Shown here in pieces: positions 24,721 through 26,028 of a DNA stretch of 26,028 nt. Positions within the stretch are counted from its first letter, which is position 1. The number at the start of each line of letters is the position of its first letter. The translations under genes were made by a program, and so were the position numbers. The notes under the pieces were generated by a model that was not told where the DNA came from, did not search any database, and worked only from the letters and a program-made list of their open reading frames with translations. The DNA is from Tritrichomonas musculus (taxonomy: Eukaryota; Parabasalia; Tritrichomonadida; Tritrichomonadidae), in assembly GCA_039105265.1 (NCBI GenBank), contig JAPFFF010000331.1, positions 1 to 26,028 of the forward strand. The letters run 5' to 3'.

Positions 24721-26028
24721 CCATCAGATTCAACGAGAACTACAGTTGAATCATCAGATTCAACGAGAACTGCAGTTGAATCATCAGATTCAACGAGAAC
24801 TACAGTTGAATCATCAGATTCAACGAGAACTGCAGTTGAATCATCAGATGCAACGAGAACTACAGTTGAATCATCAGATTCAACGAGAACTGCAGTTGAA
24901 TCATCAGATGCAACGACAACTGCAGTTGAATCATCAGATGCAACGACAACTGCAGTTGAATCATCAGATTCAACGAGAACTGCAGTTGAATCATCAGATG
25001 CAACGAGAACTGCAGTTGAATCATCAGATTCAACGAGAACTGCAGTTTAATAATAAGATGAAACAAGAACTGCAGTTGAATCATCAGATGCAACGAGAAC
25101 TGCAGTTGAATCATCAGATGCAACGAGAACTGCAGTTGAATCATCAGATGCAACGACAACTGCAGTTGAATCATCAGATGCAACGAGAACTGCAGTTGAA
25201 TCATCAGATGCAACGAGAACTGCAGTTTAATAATAAGATGAAACAAGAACTGCAGTTGAATCATCAGATGCAACGACAACTGCAGTTGAATCATCAGATG
25301 CAACGAGAACTGCAGTTGAATCATCAGATGCAACGAGAACTGCAGTTGAATCATCAGATTCAACGAGAACTGCAGTTGAATCATCAGATTCAACGAGAAC
25401 TGCAGTTGAATCATCAGATGCAACGAGAACTGCAGTTGAATCATCAGATGCAACGAGAACTACAGTTGAATCATCAGATTCAACGAGAACTGCAGTTGAA
25501 CCATCAGATTCAACGAGAACTGCAGTTGAACCATCAGATTCAACGAGAACTGCAGTTGAATCATCAGATGCAACGAGAACTGCAGTTGAATCATCAGATG
25601 CAACGAGAACTGCAGTTTAATAATAAGATGCAACAAGAACTGCAGTTGAATCATCAGATGCAACGAGAACTGCAGTTGAATCATCAGATGCAACGAGAAC
25701 TGCAGTTGAATCATCAGATACAGCGAGAACTGCAGTTGAATCATCAGATTCAACGAGAACTGCAGTTGAATCATCAGATTCAACGAGAACTGCAGTTGAA
25801 TCATCAGATGCAACGAGAACTGCAGTTGAATCATCAGATGCAACGAGAACTACAGTTGAATCATCAGATTCAACGAGAACTGCAGTTGAATCATCAGATT
25901 CAACGAGAACTGCAGTTGAATCATCAGATTCAACGAGAACTGCAGTTGAATCATCAGATGCAACGAGAACTGCAGTTGAATCATCAGATTCAACGACAAC
26001 TGCAGTTGAACCATCAGATTCAACGAGA
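24721..26028. repeat. Higher-order repeat block, partial copy 5, cut by window end
   Basis: Units 24721-26028 follow 17761-19068 at an offset of 6,960 bp (25051 to 18091, 25231 to 18271, 25621 to 18661, 25981 to 19021). The one clear difference I see is G10A at 25720. The same units also match 22501 onward at 2,220 bp for their first part. The array continues past the right edge. Confidence 0.75.

Larger units (their letters stand above)
1..26028. repeat. 30-bp tandem repeat array (satellite/minisatellite), entire window
   Basis: The window is head-to-tail copies of one 30-bp unit: 867 full units and an 18-base partial unit at 26011. Unit starts fall at 30k+1 throughout, so no net insertion or deletion shifts the phase. 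Most units begin TCATCAGAT, carry ACGAGAAC at unit positions 13-20 and the 10-bp palindrome AACTGCAGTT at 18-27. Recurrent variants are T1C, C2A, C5A, G10T, C11A, A13G, G15A, G17C, G22A and G28T or G28A. Private changes are few: C14A at 9674, C23A at 20243, C14T at 20444, C23T at 22043 and G10A at 25720. Neither edge of the array is in the window, so its full length is unknown. No spacers separate the units, which excludes a CRISPR array. The structure is direct observation; the satellite label and eukaryotic origin are inference. Confidence 0.98.
2..26028 (+). other. Long plus-strand open frame through the array (decapeptide MQRELQLNHQ); probably not a gene
   Basis: Read from position 2, each unit encodes ten residues ending one unit in phase with the next: M/I, Q/K, R/Q, E/Q, L, Q, L/F, N, H/N, Q/K. 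In-frame stops occur only at 2993, 7073, 9143, 19493, 20444 and 22043, giving open segments of up to 3,449 codons (9146-19495) and one that runs off the right end from 22046. Four of the stops are copies of the same C23T change, so only three independent mutations made them. The peptide is Q/N-rich, with hydrophobic residues at positions 1, 5 and 7; I recognise no domain, signal peptide or membrane segment. No unique sequence supplies a start context, ribosome site, promoter or splice site. Three other frames of the consensus unit are also stop-free, so openness follows from a 30-bp period without indels. A very long repetitive protein cannot be strictly excluded because both array ends are missing. 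Confidence 0.12.

Noticed and set aside
1-26028. CRISPR array
   Set aside because: The 30-bp units abut directly with no variable spacers, and units differ by shared point variants.
1-26028. Telomeric repeat or human-type CENP-B box satellite
   Set aside because: The unit has no telomere-like short G-rich motif, and neither strand gives the CENP-B box core beyond a few chance bases.
1-26028. Transposon, retroelement or viral sequence within the array
   Set aside because: No break in the 30-bp phase, no non-repeat insert, no terminal repeats and no recognisable protein motifs are seen anywhere.
1-26028. tRNA, rRNA or other structured RNA gene
   Set aside because: All sequence is the 30-bp unit; its short dyads do not build any known RNA fold.
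1-26028. Minus-strand frame giving a STAVLVASDD repeat
   Set aside because: It is open in the consensus but stopped at every TTTAATAATAAG junction (about 75 places), with no gene context.

Overview
The whole 26,028-base window is one uninterrupted tandem array of a 30-bp unit, with no flanking unique DNA at either end. Reading from position 1, it holds 867 complete units plus 18 bases of the next. Every unit I followed is exactly 30 bp long, so the phase never shifts. A typical unit begins TCATCAGAT, has ACGAGAAC at unit positions 13-20 and a PstI-type CTGCAG at positions 20-25, and is about 43% GC. I see no convincing protein gene, RNA gene, mobile element, promoter or terminator. An array this long, with higher-order structure, suggests satellite or minisatellite DNA of a eukaryote sequenced with long reads. 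Nothing in the window identifies the species.

Units differ at a small set of positions. The common ones are T/C at 1, G/T at 10, G/A at 15, G/C at 17 and G/A at 22. There is also a linked change across the unit junction that turns TTGAATCATCAG into TTTAATAATAAG. Used as markers, these variants show a mosaic of duplications at several scales. The largest is a block of about 6.1 kb (2191-8340) repeated in diverged form from 8341, with further partial copies from about 16350, 20760 and 24720. Inside this are perfect tandem duplications of 1,530 bp (13231-16290), 930 bp (22771-24630) and 330 bp (7381-8040). The left end (1-2190) has its own family, with a 660-bp stretch repeated 1,530 bp downstream.

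Because 30 is divisible by 3 and the consensus is stop-free in four of six frames, very long open frames appear on both strands. The longest, on the plus strand, reads as a Q/N-rich decapeptide (MQRELQLNHQ). It is interrupted only six times in 26 kb, by stops that trace to three independent mutations. I treat it as a by-product of the repeat. The absence of length change and a slight codon-position bias in the variants are recorded as points to check.
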